Source: Parastagonospora avenae f. sp. tritici 18332-5
Lineage: Eukaryota; Ascomycota; Dothideomycetes; Pleosporales; Phaeosphaeriaceae
Length of the DNA stretch: 64,000 nt
NCBI GenBank assembly: GCA_022559985.1
Contig: JAFJTR010000003.1
Location: 1 to 64,000, forward strand
Reading direction: 5' to 3'
Made by a program: the position numbers and the translations under genes. Numbering within the stretch: position 1 is the stretch's first letter; each line of letters begins with the position of its first letter. This document shows, one piece after another, positions 22,859 to 34,021 of this stretch. The notes beneath the pieces are model-generated. The model ran no database searches, was not told where the DNA came from, and worked only from the letters and a program-made list of their open reading frames with translations.

Positions 22859-25228
22859 ATGCCCGAGGACGACAAGTACGACGTGCTGGAGAAGATTGGT
22901 GCGCGCTGAGATATCGTTTGCTGCATGTTCGACATACTAACACATGTCCAGGCCATGGCTCCTTCGGAATCATCCGCAAGGTTAGGCGCAAGACAGATGG
23001 CTATGTATGTTGGAGGTGCATGTTGGTGTTGGCGCGTCGAGATGGCTAACCCTCCCATAGATCCTCTGCCGGAAGGAGATCAGCTACCAGAAGATGTCGC
23101 CAAAGGAGCGCGAGCAACTACAAGCCGAGCTTTCCATCCTCAAGGAACTCCGACACCCGAACATCGTCGCCTACTTCGAGCGTGACCATATCAAGACGTC
23201 CCAAGATCTGCACTTGTACATGGAATACTGCGGGAACGGTGACCTGGGTCGCGTGATCCGCAACCTCAAGAACAACAACCAGATGTGCGAGGAGGAGTTT
23301 GTATGGAGCATCTTCAGCCAGATCGTCAGCGCGCTGTACCGCTGCCACTTTGGAGAAGCCCCGCCAGACGCTGGTCCCTGTGTCATGGGACTGGGCGCGA
23401 ATGCGAAGCCTGCCCGTGACCCTCGCAAGCCCATGATCCTCCATAGAGATCTCAAGCCCGAGAACAGTAAGTGCTTCTGTTCGTTTCGCAGCGCATTGTG
23501 TATACTAACATTGCAGTCTTTCTCGACGAGGCCAACTCCGTGAAGCTGGGCGACTTCGGCCTCTCCAAGATCCTCTCCTCCCACGACTTCGCCTCCACCT
23601 ACGTCGGAACCCCATTCTACATGTCGCCAGAAATCTGCAAGGCGGAGCAGTACGGCCCACACTCGGACATCTGGGCCCTGGGATGCATAATATACGAGAT
23701 GTGCGCAAAGGCGCCACCATTCAACGCGAAGACACACTTCGACCTGATCCAGAAGATCAAGTCAGGCCGCTACCCAGACATACCCGCATGCTACTCCGCG
23801 GAGCTCCGCAAGGTCATTGCGAGCTGCCTGCAGACTGTACCAGATCACCGACCAGACACCGCCGCACTTTTGAACCTGCCCATCGTTAAGCTTATGCGCA
23901 AGGAGCAGGAGGTTGTTAAGCTCGGCCAGGACCTGAAAGACCAAAAGGAACAGGCCATACGGCGAGAGAAACAGGCTGCCGAAACCATCACCCGGATGCG
24001 AAAGGAGATCGACGACCAGCTGCGACGAGAGTGGGAGGTCAAGGCACAATTGGAGATTGAGCGTCAAGTCAAGATCCAGACAGAGCAGCGAGTCCAGCGC
24101 GAGCTTGGTCTCTTACAGTCACGCTTCGAAGACGAGGTCAACAAGCGGGTGGAGATGGCCCTCAAGAAGTTTCCTAACCGTCTCAGCACATCGCCCAAGC
24201 TCGCGCCTCGCTCAAATACGCCCATCATGTCGAGTACGGAGCAAGGTGTGCTTTTCCCTGCAGAGGCAGACACAACCATCATCAATGGCTCTACCAGCAC
24301 GCTCGGCACCAACTCGGATTTCGCCAGCGGCACCGACATGTCTTCCCTATCACTGGAAGACTCCACCGACGACACGGTTACCGCTGCAAAGCCAGTGAAG
24401 GCAGCTAAGCCAGCCAGGCGTCCTCGCCAGTCTCTTGCCCGTGCGCAGACGTTCGCTGTTGCTCCTGTGCCCGCCTCGCCCATGGACGTCCAGATGGCGG
24501 ATCAGTCCCCAGCACCAGCTTCGATCGCTGGCCTGTCGCTCTCTCCTCGCCGCAATGCACCACAAGCTCGAACGAATATCTTTGCCGCAGCTAGCAAGAA
24601 GTGGGAACCCGAGCTCCCCCCTTCGCCTTCTACAGAGTGGCCCGGCTTTTTCGACGATGACGACCTGCCCGTTCTACCATCACCTACCCGCGCCCGCAGC
24701 GCCTCAGGCGGCCGCTTAGTCCACAACGACGACCCCTTTAAGCAGCTCGCCTTCGCCCAGCGTCCTCTAGTCAAGCAGAACCAGCGCCTCGGAAGCACGC
24801 CCAACCTCACAAAGCCCCGCCCCGTCTCGTGCGTCCCCGTCATCGCAACCTCACCAACGCGTCCCAAGTCTCGCTCCGCTGAAGCCCTCTCAACATCCCC
24901 CCGCAAGAACGGCCTCGCGGCAAAGTCCGCGCCGCAAAACGGCGCTCTGCCCACCAAGCGCGGCAACGAAGCGATCCGCATCCAAGCTATGCGCAACAAC
25001 ACCGGCGTCCAGGGCCGCACCCTCGTCGAGCTGCAACAAGCCCGCGGCATCCCCACCAACACCAACGCCATGAGCGAAGACGAGGGCAGGAAGGGCTTCG
25101 GCTACGGCCGCAAAAGCCCGAGCAAAGCACGCAGCGCAGGCCTGCCCGCGCCGCCCGTCTGGGATCCCGAGACCGAGCTCGAAATGCCGAGTCCCTTCAT
25201 CGTGCGCACGAAGAAAATGGTCCGGTGA
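22859..25228 (+). CDS. nimA: NIMA-type mitotic serine/threonine kinase
   Basis: NIMA promotes entry into mitosis in filamentous fungi. Four exons: 22859-22898, 22952-23004, 23061-23466, 23517-25228 (introns 53, 56, 50 bp), 736 residues. The two tiny first exons encode the ATP-binding start (YDVLEKI + GHGSFGIIRKV). HRDLKPEN is near residue 158, GDFGLSK near 178, GTPFYMSPEI follows. A fungal-type insert of ~30 residues (EAPPDAGP... to DPRKP) precedes HRD. After the kinase (ends about 291) comes a charged coiled coil (about 295-385), as in NIMA/NEK dimerisation regions, and a long Ser/Pro-rich basic tail with many S/T-P sites. NIMA turnover usually depends on PEST-like signals in the tail; these were not tested. 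Confidence 0.93.
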
Positions 25229-25685
25229 GGCGGAAGTTAACGATACATTCATGAAACGATTTGGACGCGAGATGGAGATTCGGAGAGGAGTTTGGAGTTG
25301 TTGGATCCTTGAGGTCCTGTCCTTTGACTACTTTATCTCTTCCTTTTCTAAGGCATTTTACTGTCCCCCATTTCAGCAAAAGGCATACTAGCATCTTCTT
25401 TTCTTTCTTCAGCGGAGCATATATGGTTGGGAGGCATGGCGTTTTTCTGTTGGATGGCTGGATCTGAGGTCCGCCGTAATTCGCTTACGCGTTGGGTTGG
25501 ATAGTGTACTTTATCTTCTGGCCGAATGTCATATCATCTTCAGACATGTTTTGCTGGTTCGCTGTGCTTCTTTGTGACGACTCGATGGCGATTCGGCACT
25601 GACTTGAGGGAGTGGATGGCTCGTCAAGACCTTCATTCCGGCGTGATGCTGCGCATTCGTTGCAGCTCTTCTGCTCTACCCATCC
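25229..25685. other. Convergent intergenic, 457 bp
   Basis: Between the 3' ends of nimA (+) and rrp43 (-). T-rich on the plus strand near 25330-25410, consistent with 3' ends. No gene seen. Confidence 0.6.
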
Positions 25686-26780
25686 TCACGCCTTCCCACC
25701 CAGCGCCTTCTCAACCTCCCTCGCCCTCTCCCCCGCCATCTTCACCAAACCCTTCATACCCTCCCTCCCCACGACCCCTCCCCCACTCTTCTCAATTCGC
25801 AAAACCTTACCCCCATCGACAACCACACAAACACTCTCCCTACACACCCCCTCCTCAAACGCATCCGGATCGCTCAACACCCACTGCACATCCCCCTCAT
25901 CCTCACTCTTCCCCTCAAACACCGCAAACGTCGCCGGCACCGGTAAGCCCCTCAACTCCAGCGTCTTCGCCTCCCCCGGATCATCCGAGCACAAAATCCC
26001 CTCGAACTCCTCATCATACCACGCGCGCGGGAGTTTCGTATCGCGCAGCGCAGCGAGGAGAGACAGCCATGCGGCGTCGAACGCGCTGCCGTCGATGCTG
26101 ATGAAGAACACGTCGATGTACAACACCCAGTATCCCTTAACCTCTGTCTGCGGCTCTTCATCCACGTCCTCTGTATTCGCGCTCGGCGTGTAGACTATTC
26201 TGAGATCCCTTGCGCTTAGCAGCCGCGAGCTCACCAGCAGCGAGCGCATGCGCGTAATCAAACTCTGCGCAAATGTCGAGGGTGCGTTGCCGGGGATGTG
26301 GTTCGGCGTGCTGCCCGTGCTGAGCTCGACGTTGGGCACGACGAGGCGCAGGGTGTCGATTTCTTCCGCGTCGTCGCCGTCTTCGTCGGCGATGGCGCTG
26401 GAGAAATCATTCATCCCGGGTATGTCTACTTCCTTGAGGATTTCTGCGCGCACGCCGCAGACGACGCTCGTGTTGCCGAGGCGCATGACTGCGCTGCCAT
26501 TGGCGTGTGTCAGGCTGCCTGTGTTTATGCCGGGGCTTCGGAAGGCGTGTGCGGAGCGGGCGTTGGCGCGGAGGGGTGTTTTGCGGTCGGCGGAGAGGTG
26601 GGCTTGGAGGAATGGGTGGGGGGAGACGGCGGCGAAGATAGGGCGAGGGAAGGTGAGGGCTGGTGGTTGGGATTGCTGCGTGGTTGCCATCTTGAGGCTG
26701 TGTGCTGATTTGGAGGTAGTTCGCTGTTGTGGTGGTTTTAGATGCTGCTGGAAATTTTGGAGCTTGAGCTTCGAGACCAT
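25686..26780 (-). CDS. rrp43: Exosome core subunit Rrp43 (RNase PH-like)
   Basis: Non-catalytic RNase PH-type ring subunit of the RNA exosome, which processes and degrades RNA in nucleus and cytosol. One exon, 364 residues. The conserved block LRANARSAHAFRSPGINTG and then ANGSAVMRLGNTSVVCGVRAE is the RNase PH fold start; a second half with LYIDVFFISIDGSAFDAAWLSLLAALRDT closes the fold, and a C-terminal basic helix follows. Fungal Rrp43 commonly carries extra acidic insertions, as here (ADEDGDDAEE). ATG at 26780 or 26690 (MATTQQSQPP) could be the start; the second lies closer to conserved sequence and I favour it slightly. The call Rrp43 rather than Rrp42/Rrp45 rests on motif similarity from memory. 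Confidence 0.82.
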   Translation of the reverse strand: MVSKLKLQNFQQHLKPPQQRTTSKSAHSLKMATTQQSQPPALTFPRPIFAAVSPHPFLQAHLSADRKTPLRANARSAHAFRSPGINTGSLTHANGSAVMRLGNTSVVCGVRAEILKEVDIPGMNDFSSAIADEDGDDAEEIDTLRLVVPNVELSTGSTPNHIPGNAPSTFAQSLITRMRSLLVSSRLLSARDLRIVYTPSANTEDVDEEPQTEVKGYWVLYIDVFFISIDGSAFDAAWLSLLAALRDTKLPRAWYDEEFEGILCSDDPGEAKTLELRGLPVPATFAVFEGKSEDEGDVQWVLSDPDAFEEGVCRESVCVVVDGGKVLRIEKSGGGVVGREGMKGLVKMAGERAREVEKALGGKA

Positions 26781-26964
26781 GACGCGCTAAGGTTTAAGCT
26801 TATATTTGGTGGGGGCGTGGGGATCTGCTCCACCATCGCGATGGATGCAAACATTCAAGTATGACATGAATTAAACAATAGCTAATGTTCCAATGCAGGC
26901 AGTCTCGCTCAGGGTATTTCAGTGCAGTGAACAAAAATTATGCAGCAATGCAGCACAATCCAAC

Positions 26965-28296
26965 TTAACCAGAGCTCAGTCCAGCCTTTCCAGCATCCTG
27001 AATGGGCGTCCATTTGCCCTCCTTCTTATAATTGTCACCTCTCAGTGTACCCTCTGCAAGCTGACTGATCATGTAGTCTCGTCCCTTGATCGCCCAGACC
27101 ATCTGACTCGGCACTCGGTAACCGTTGAAAGCACCGACGCCCTTTTGTGTCCCGATAGGAACAATCTGCTGTTCCTTCAAGTTCGGGGTGAAGTGGCGGT
27201 CTCCAGTAGGCGCATTGCCGGTGAAATGGGCGATCAGATCGGTCTTAAGGTTCGTCATGGCCACCGGGATGTGGTCATACTGGTCTAAGAAACGTTAGTG
27301 CTTTGCCTTACGCCAGCTTGTTCAGGAGCTTGACTTACCCATCACACCACCCCGTGTATGAGAACCGACATCCCCAACGACGTAGACACGCTGAGCAGAG
27401 GCGTTGTCGACGCGGAGGGTCTTGGGGTTGGCGGCAACCTTGTTACGGTCGCCGAGCCACTCCTTTGGAAGGAAGCCAGTATTGGGTCGGGTGCCAGTCG
27501 CATCGATGTAAATGTCTGCCTCGATCGACTCGCCGTTAGAAAGTTCGACTTTCGTCTTGGCTCCCTCCGCGTCCCCAACTTTGTTCGCTGAGACGACCTT
27601 GGTGTTGTACACGACTTCGCAGCCTACGCGCTTCAGGTACTGTTGTGCGGTCTGGCCAATCGCTTCGCGGAGGATGGGGAGGAGCTTCTTGTCGCCACAT
27701 ACGAGCGTAACCTTAGCTTTCGGATTCTTCGGTGCTGAAGCCATGAAGCCAGGCCTGCCGTTCAGAATCTCAGCTACCTCGCCAGCCGTCTCGACTCCAA
27801 CGGGTCCTCCACCTCCGATGACTACCGTCTTGGCGGTCTTCAGGCCAGCTTGGAAAGCGTCGTAAACGTTCTCCAGCGCAGCAGCGTCGGTCTGCTGCGT
27901 GAACAATGGGCTCGGTGTGCTGAAGCCGGTCGCGATGACGAGTGCCGCATACTGGATCGATTGCTGCTTTCCATCAACTGTAGTGACAGACACAGTCTGC
28001 CCAGCGGGATCGACGTGTGTTGCTGTACCCTGTACGAACTTGAACTTGGGGAAAGCGTAGGTAAATGCCGGCTCAATTGGGTAGAATATCTTGTTGGCGG
28101 GCATCATCTCCTTTGAGGCACATGCACGGGGCGCAGCGATGCGCCAGTAGAGGTCCTTTGAGGGGTTCACAAGCGTGAGATTGTACGTAACACCCTCCTT
28201 CTTCGGCAACGAGGGAATGACATGCTTGAGGCAGAAATGCGTAGCACCTATGCCGGCGAAAGAGCCCCCAAGGATGAGAATGGTTTCTGTGGACAT
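26965..28296 (-). CDS. FAD-dependent NAD(P)H oxidoreductase, AMID/AIF-like
   Basis: Pyridine nucleotide-disulfide oxidoreductase family protein resembling AMID/AIFM2 and fungal Aif1-like enzymes. Two exons (27339-28296, 26965-27284; 54-bp intron), 425 residues. The FAD-binding motif ILGGSFAGIGATHF is at the N-terminus, the NAD(P)H motif VVIGGGGPVGVETAGEV in the middle, and the second FAD motif VYVVGDVGSH near the splice. The splice joins GVM to DQYDHIPVAM in phase 1. No redox-active CxxxxC is seen, which fits the AMID type rather than disulfide reductases. No clear targeting signal. The role (quinone reduction, stress or cell death) is inferred from family only. The open frame runs up to a TTG at 28374 but the ATG at 28296 matches the family start. 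Confidence 0.88.
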
Positions 28297-29232
28297 GGTG
28301 ATGCTAATACGATAAGCGTTAAAGTCTGGAAATGTTGGAGGAAATTGAAAAGAGAAAACAGCTTCCAGATCCAATTATGGAAGAAACAAATAGTGCGACG
28401 CGCTTCAACAAAGTTGTGGCGCGACTCGAGGGCTCACACGTTAGGACTCCGATGGGGGAACCGACGTGTCGGACGATTGATTGCACTTGGATACAAATAA
28501 TGGCCTTGAAACTCTAGCTCGAGGGGGGGAGCGCCCCTTCTTGATATAGACATGTTGCGTCTTTCTTTCATAGGCTTTGTCTTACTAAGACACCTGCGGC
28601 GTGCATGGAAGGCCCGGAAGAGACGAGTCAATGGTGGTGGTGCTGGAGTGCGCCTGCGAAGCTATGGCGTTTTCGGGGCGAGTGCTAGCTCGATCACGTT
28701 AATAGATATTCCGGGCCGCGATTCTGAGCATCCGAGAGCTCCAGCGGGCTGACATAGTATCGCCAAGTTGCTTACGGGATGACCCTTCGCGGTGCGGGAC
28801 CTATCAGATTGGCGGACAGATTCCGCGTCTCGGACTTGTCATAGCAGCTTTTTGAGCATAGTGAAGAACTCTTACCTCCACCGATATTCGTCCTTTATTG
28901 GCAGCTGAAGATTTAGTAAACACCACGGCTCGATGTACATGCGGAAAGAGAACAAGGTGCAGTGGTCTGCGGTCTGCCGGACTCATCATGGAGCTCTTAT
29001 AGAACAGAAAGTCATGGTGCATGCTTGGAAATTTCTTATTTCGTTTCTTTTGTAGCCCTGACGCCTACCCGGTATCCGCACGTAAGATCCGTCGCAACCG
29101 TCAATTGGGAATAGGTCATTCGTCGCATGAAGCGCGGAGATCCTCCACATCAGACTATATTCCATTTGACCATCACTGTGCCAGTGATAGGCCTACACGT
29201 GCCGTCGCCTCGAATGCTCATGGATCGAGCAT
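28297..29232. other. Intergenic, 936 bp
   Basis: Between the oxidoreductase start and the 3' end of the NAC-beta gene. Small open frames on the plus strand (28332-28517, 28552-28752) have no recognisable content. No gene supported. Confidence 0.55.
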
Positions 29233-30099
29233 TTACTCGACCTCAGTCTTCGACTCGAAGTTGTCGCCGGCGACGAGCTCGGGGATGTCATCATCATCCT
29301 CATCGTCATCGTCCTTCTTGTCACCGTCCTCGCCCTTCTCCTTTTGCATGCTCTGGTAGCTCTCGGCGAGTTTGCGCAGCGATGCGAGCGAGTCTGGGCC
29401 GAGCTGGTTGAGGATACCGGGGACGAGCTCGGTGAGCTCCTTGTCCTCACCGTTACCGTAGATGGCGAAGGTGTTTGAAGGTACCGAAGCGTGGACTACG
29501 CAACGTCTGTTAGCAAATGCCTGTGCCAACCTTCGGACAGTGGATTCAAGGTCCACGAGACCAGCTCCGACGAGAGCATTGTATACGTGCAGTCGACGGA
29601 GAAGTACCCGTGCCTGTAGGAAATGCGCGTAGACGTACCCTTTGGTGCGGAGAAGTGGATGACGTTGCCGTCGCTCTTGAACATGTTGACCTCCTCGATA
29701 GCCTGGATAGGCTGGACGTTGAGCTTCTTGAGCGCGGTCTGTAGCTTCTTGTCGTCGGTGCCGGAGCTCTTGTGGACCTTCTTGACCTTTCGTCGTGGGG
29801 TACCCTTGCCTCTGTAACAACGATCAGCTTCCAATCCCCAATCCCCATTCCTCCTTTATCATTCCATGGCCACATTCGAGAGTTCCACAGCGTGTCATCT
29901 TCGTTGGGTGCTAACAAGTACCATGGCGGGGTGCTCGAGGCTGGGGGAAATCTGCTTACCCTGTTCTTGTGTATTAGCCAATTGTTCGTGACACAATTAC
30001 TTAGAAGCCTCTCTACAAAGCTCGCTTGTAGCAATATTTCCATTTGAACGTACCAATGCGTACCGACGCCTGCATGCGCGCCAACTTGGCCTGATCCAT
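29233..30099 (-). CDS. egd1: Nascent polypeptide-associated complex beta subunit (NAC-beta)
   Basis: NAC binds nascent chains at the ribosome exit; the beta subunit anchors the complex through its basic N-terminus. Proposed exons: 30054-30099, a single base at 29960, 29639-29811, 29233-29495, giving 160 residues. Exon 1 encodes MDQAKLARMQASVRI; the next conserved part is GGKGTPRRKVKKVHKSS (ribosome-binding), then the NAC domain (about residues 36-100) and an acidic tail. Introns are 93, 148 and 143 bp. The one-base exon G is flanked by AACAG and GTAAGC and is needed to write Ile-Gly-Gly-Lys-Gly; the simple alternative (one intron of 244 bp ending at 29810, after CAGAG) keeps frame but loses one Gly. 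The family and the outer exons are certain; the tiny exon is inference. Confidence 0.9.
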
Positions 30100-31199
30100 A
30101 TTTACGGTGGATGGAGGTGGATGAGTCGGAAAAAGAAGCTATCGGGGCCGGCGTGTCAGTTGACGGTTGAGCAAAAATTCGGGATTGATGAATTCGGGCT
30201 GGGCAGTGATTATGGGATCGTGAACGCACCTTATTAGCGACCGTGGGCGGGGTCAGAGATTGAGGTGGTGGTGAGGTTGTTGCAGGCAACGGGCATCGGC
30301 GAAACTGTTCGGAGGGGCCGATTGTGTGTGCCTCGCTTGTGCTTTTGGAGCTCCATCATCGTCCCCTGCCCACTGCGTCACACCAACACATACATGTGTG
30401 AAAGCAGCACAATTACACCCCGTCGACCCCAGCTTCCGTCGCCATATGGAAGTGAGAGAAGATGCATTTGTTTCTGGTGAATCCACAAATTCAGAAATAT
30501 CGACTACAGCCTGAGTCTCATACATGAGCAGCGGCCACACGCACGCGCATCTGAATGGGAGCTTCGCCAAACAGTCTCCGATCGATTTTTGCAATGTCAA
30601 AGAGTGAGATTAGCACCCTGTTATCTCCGCTCGCGCACCTCCATGTGGACGTTATCACCAAGCGAGGAACCATAGGGACGTGGACGAGGCCACATAAGAA
30701 CAATGACCTTCTAGTTGCATGATACCAGGTCCTCGAGACTCATTCACTGGAGTATCGTCTAAACTCTACATACCATCAGACTCAGGTGATTGAAGAGGAT
30801 TGGAAACAGACCTTTGCGAATGTTCACGTGAACAACTGCATACATAAAAACCTTGGAAGCACTGTGTTCAGGAGACATGGTCGAGACAGGGAGCCAACAT
30901 CATCAGTCTCGCTCGAAGGCAACTTTTCTGGCACAAGCAGTTGTGTTTTTCACTCTCCCTTTTCAAACATTCGAGATCCTGCAATGAGCTTGCCGGGAGG
31001 GACGACAGGGAGGACAAAGACCGGTTCTCATGCTGCAGTTCATGTTTGGTATTGAACATGATCAGCCATCATCATCGGCTGTCGTATCCACTATACAAGC
31101 GTATGGAAGCCAGCGGGCGTTTTCGACAGGCATACAAGCAGCTCTGACCACGATATATACGAGCCATAAGATGACGTGGCCCGCATGCCACCGACCGCG
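30100..31199. other. Intergenic start of the accessory region, 1.1 kb
   Basis: Holds the NAC-beta promoter (first few hundred bases). Further right only small open frames without motifs. Marks the edge where conserved genes stop. Confidence 0.5.
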
Positions 31200-33780
31200 G
31201 GATTCTATCCTCGCCGACTACAATTGATGCAAAACATTACTAGGAGCTCCTATGGCCGTGCATAATGCATCTGTCCCAGTATAGTGACCGGGTCGGCAAC
31301 CTAAGGATCGTGAGATTTGGGACACACTGCGGCAATTTTCGAAAGCGTGTGAACGTCGACATCGTCTGGCCAGGGGATACATCTCAGCTTGTCGACGACG
31401 ACGTGTCTCACCCGCCGGTACAGCGGACGTGGAGTAGCTGTGACTACATACGTCTGGTTGTCTCGATCTCACCGACATTGTGCCATTAAGTTTGATGATT
31501 CGGCGACAATCATCACGTTTACGTGATGAATTTCCTAGATGGGCAGATATGCCACTCCACAATGGGCGAGATGTCGATTCCAGTAATCGCCGACTACATG
31601 CTTGTGCCTTCACTTTTGTGACGAGCACAGTTGGACATCGGTAAAACCGACTGGTTCGCAACTCGATGCTTGGTGCCAAGCTGCTCTTGATTTCCCGAAG
31701 TGGTAGGAATACTCTCTGTGCTATAGAGGGTGTGGATTGTAGTTCGCCGACGCTATTCAATCGTGGATTTCTGCACCAATCCCAAGGCTTGATTACTACA
31801 GCAGAGTTGTGTATGCATCACAATCGTACGATTCAACTTTCCTGAAGCGGTAGGTCTGGTGTTGCTGTTGGTTGTAGAGTCGCCGACTGCATTGGGGTAC
31901 ATGTCAGCACTCGCGCGTCAACTGAGCTCGACGCGGGCGACTCCAACTAGTTTGCAGTCAGACCACATGCTGCCATGCTGCACGCGAGAATTATCGATGT
32001 GGTAGTCGATGGTGGTTGGCTCTTTGACTGCAGTAATCGCCGACTACACATTAATTGTCTCACTGATATGCACTACGCCGCAGACCGACATGTGCGAAGG
32101 ATTTCGTGATCCTTCACACGTCACCTCGTACCTCCTGAATTTGTAAGAAATGGCCTTCAGACGAGATTTTCGATTACTGTGGTCGCCGACACTTGAGGTT
32201 ATGCATGACTTCGCCGCGATTATGCCTACTATGGCTTACTTGCTTTCGGACTCATCACACCGCAATTCAGAATGCCTAAAAGAGTATCGTAGAGCTGCAT
32301 CAAACAGGCCATCGATTGCAGTCATTGCCGACTTTGAAACCAAGGCTCCAGGTCTCGTTTTAGGCGCATTTATAGCCGAAAGCCACATTTGTGGACGGGA
32401 ATAGCCCTCTAGCAGCGCGTTTCATCCCTGCAAACTTCCCCAAAAGGCAGGAAAACTACCTCTTCACGTTGGAGTGTCGATTGCGGTGGTCGCCGACCGC
32501 GCACTGATGTCTAACCTTCACACAGTGCGGCGAAATAGTCCATGTTTAGAGTTTCGAATAATCTATACGATCGGCGAACAGCTCTTTGCCAGATGCTAGA
32601 ATGCATTGCGTGCACGCTTGTAGACATTCTTCAGCATTCCGTAATGAATGATACAGGTGTCGGCCATGCTACAGAAGAACGTGCTATAACATGTCGTGCC
32701 GTGAGGCCTTACGGTGGGGTTCACGACATCGTCTTTCCTTCCGGGCCTGCTTCAACGCCTTGCACGCAGTAGTGCGTCAAGGTTGGTACCAGGCTGCGTC
32801 ATTTCCCTTGGTCACTAGCAGCTTAACGCTCGACTGTTAATTTGTCGAGATGGTCTTGCTCATGCTTTGAGCTTGATGGGCGGAGTTAGGAGTTCGGCCG
32901 TACATTTCATTGCCATAACCTCGTGGTGACGTTGCCATGGTCTCCACGTCGGAACATTAAATAAGAATTGCCTGCGGTGCCGTTGAAGCGTTGAAGGATT
33001 CAGTGGACTATCCGTCTCTATCTTGGCATGCACCTCTATTTCCGTGATCGGGGCGTCAATTCGACGGCAAGGCCACAGGTCGCCGAGGTGGAATGGGGCA
33101 ACGCGAGTAGGCAGGGGAGTGCACAACCAACATGTCGAGGCGTCAATGAGGCAGGCTTCGAGATGTAGTTTGCGACGAGCCTGAGTCGTACCGTCCATCT
33201 GAACTGTTATCGGGAGATTTTGCTGCCGTGATAATTTGTCACAGGAGAATCTACATCCGAGAATCTGGTCGGCTACTAGTTGCTTGCCTGCTTTAGACCC
33301 CACCACCCCTGACTGCTTCCACGGGACTTGGCGGACCCTTCCTCCCTCTGATTCAGCACCGCGTCCTCGGAGCGCAATGTGTCTAGTAGTTAAGGTTGCT
33401 GTAGAATCCCGCTGGCACTGCGTCCCATCGCCGACATTTCATAATCGGCGAGGTCGACGGTCCTTCTTCAATGTACGGACGCACCTGCTCCGCCTTATAC
33501 ACCGACGCCGAGGGAAAATCTACGTGAGACTACCCATGACAGGCGTCAGGTCCACAGAACCTCGCAATATCATCAGCCTCATTCGCTTAGATATCCTCTC
33601 GCGAAAGTACACTGTATTTGCAGTCGCCGAATAGCCCATGCCACCCACGCGCGGGCCACGTTCACACCGTGCGCTAGGCGTCTCCAACCGATGCGCCACC
33701 ATCCCGCACTCCAAAATGTGGATAGTGAACGCCGGCTAAACCTGCGCACCAGCAGTCTAGTCGGCGACGTCAAAGAAATA
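31200..33780. repeat. Degenerate tandem array, unit about 150 bp
   Basis: A core near TCGATTGCAGTGGTCGCCGAC recurs in one orientation. The TCGCCGAC part (or a close variant) starts at 31587, 31744, 31880, 32037, 32183, 32325 and 32490, so spacings are 157, 136, 157, 146, 142 and 165 bp. Weaker copies occur near 31211, 31291, 31437, 33080, 33428 and 33624, and an inverted-looking one near 33762. Sequence before the core also repeats loosely (TTTCCTGAAGTGGTAGGAA-like, 45-60 bp upstream), so whole units, not just the core, are related. Spacings are not multiples of three and no long frame spans the array, so it is not a repeat protein. Origin and function unknown. Clearest part is 31430-32500. 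Confidence 0.7.
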
Positions 33781-34021
33781 CATTTTTATAATTGGTGAAC
33801 ATGTTCTTAGCGACGTTGATCTAGCGTGGATTGTCACGGCAATGGGCTTTAGGGTCCTTAGACGGCGTGCTAAGTAAGAGCATGTGCCGCTGAACTGGCG
33901 TGACAACTTTCTTGCTTTTTTTTAGGGCGCTGCGTCTAGTTGAGATGGAATACTTCATGGACGCTTGAAGCCGTTGTTTTTGATCAAGGGTGGGTACAAA
34001 GGAGAGAAAACAACGTTCAGA

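Noticed and set aside
25526..26193. Pro-rich plus-strand frames opposite rrp43
   Set aside because: Antisense shadows of the exosome gene's codon bias.
29811..30053. Single long intron in NAC-beta
   Set aside because: Keeps frame, but loses a Gly of a near-invariant motif and ignores a full pair of internal splice signals; kept as the alternative.
31218..31760. 180-codon minus frame in the repeat array
   Set aside because: Does not keep a repeat register, no motif; repeat spacings are not multiples of three.
32860..33306. 148-codon minus frame
   Set aside because: No recognisable motif, and it overlaps weak repeat units; not enough to call a gene.
31200..33780. CRISPR-like reading of the array
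   Set aside because: Repeats are diverged, spaced about 150 bp, and the organism is a eukaryote.
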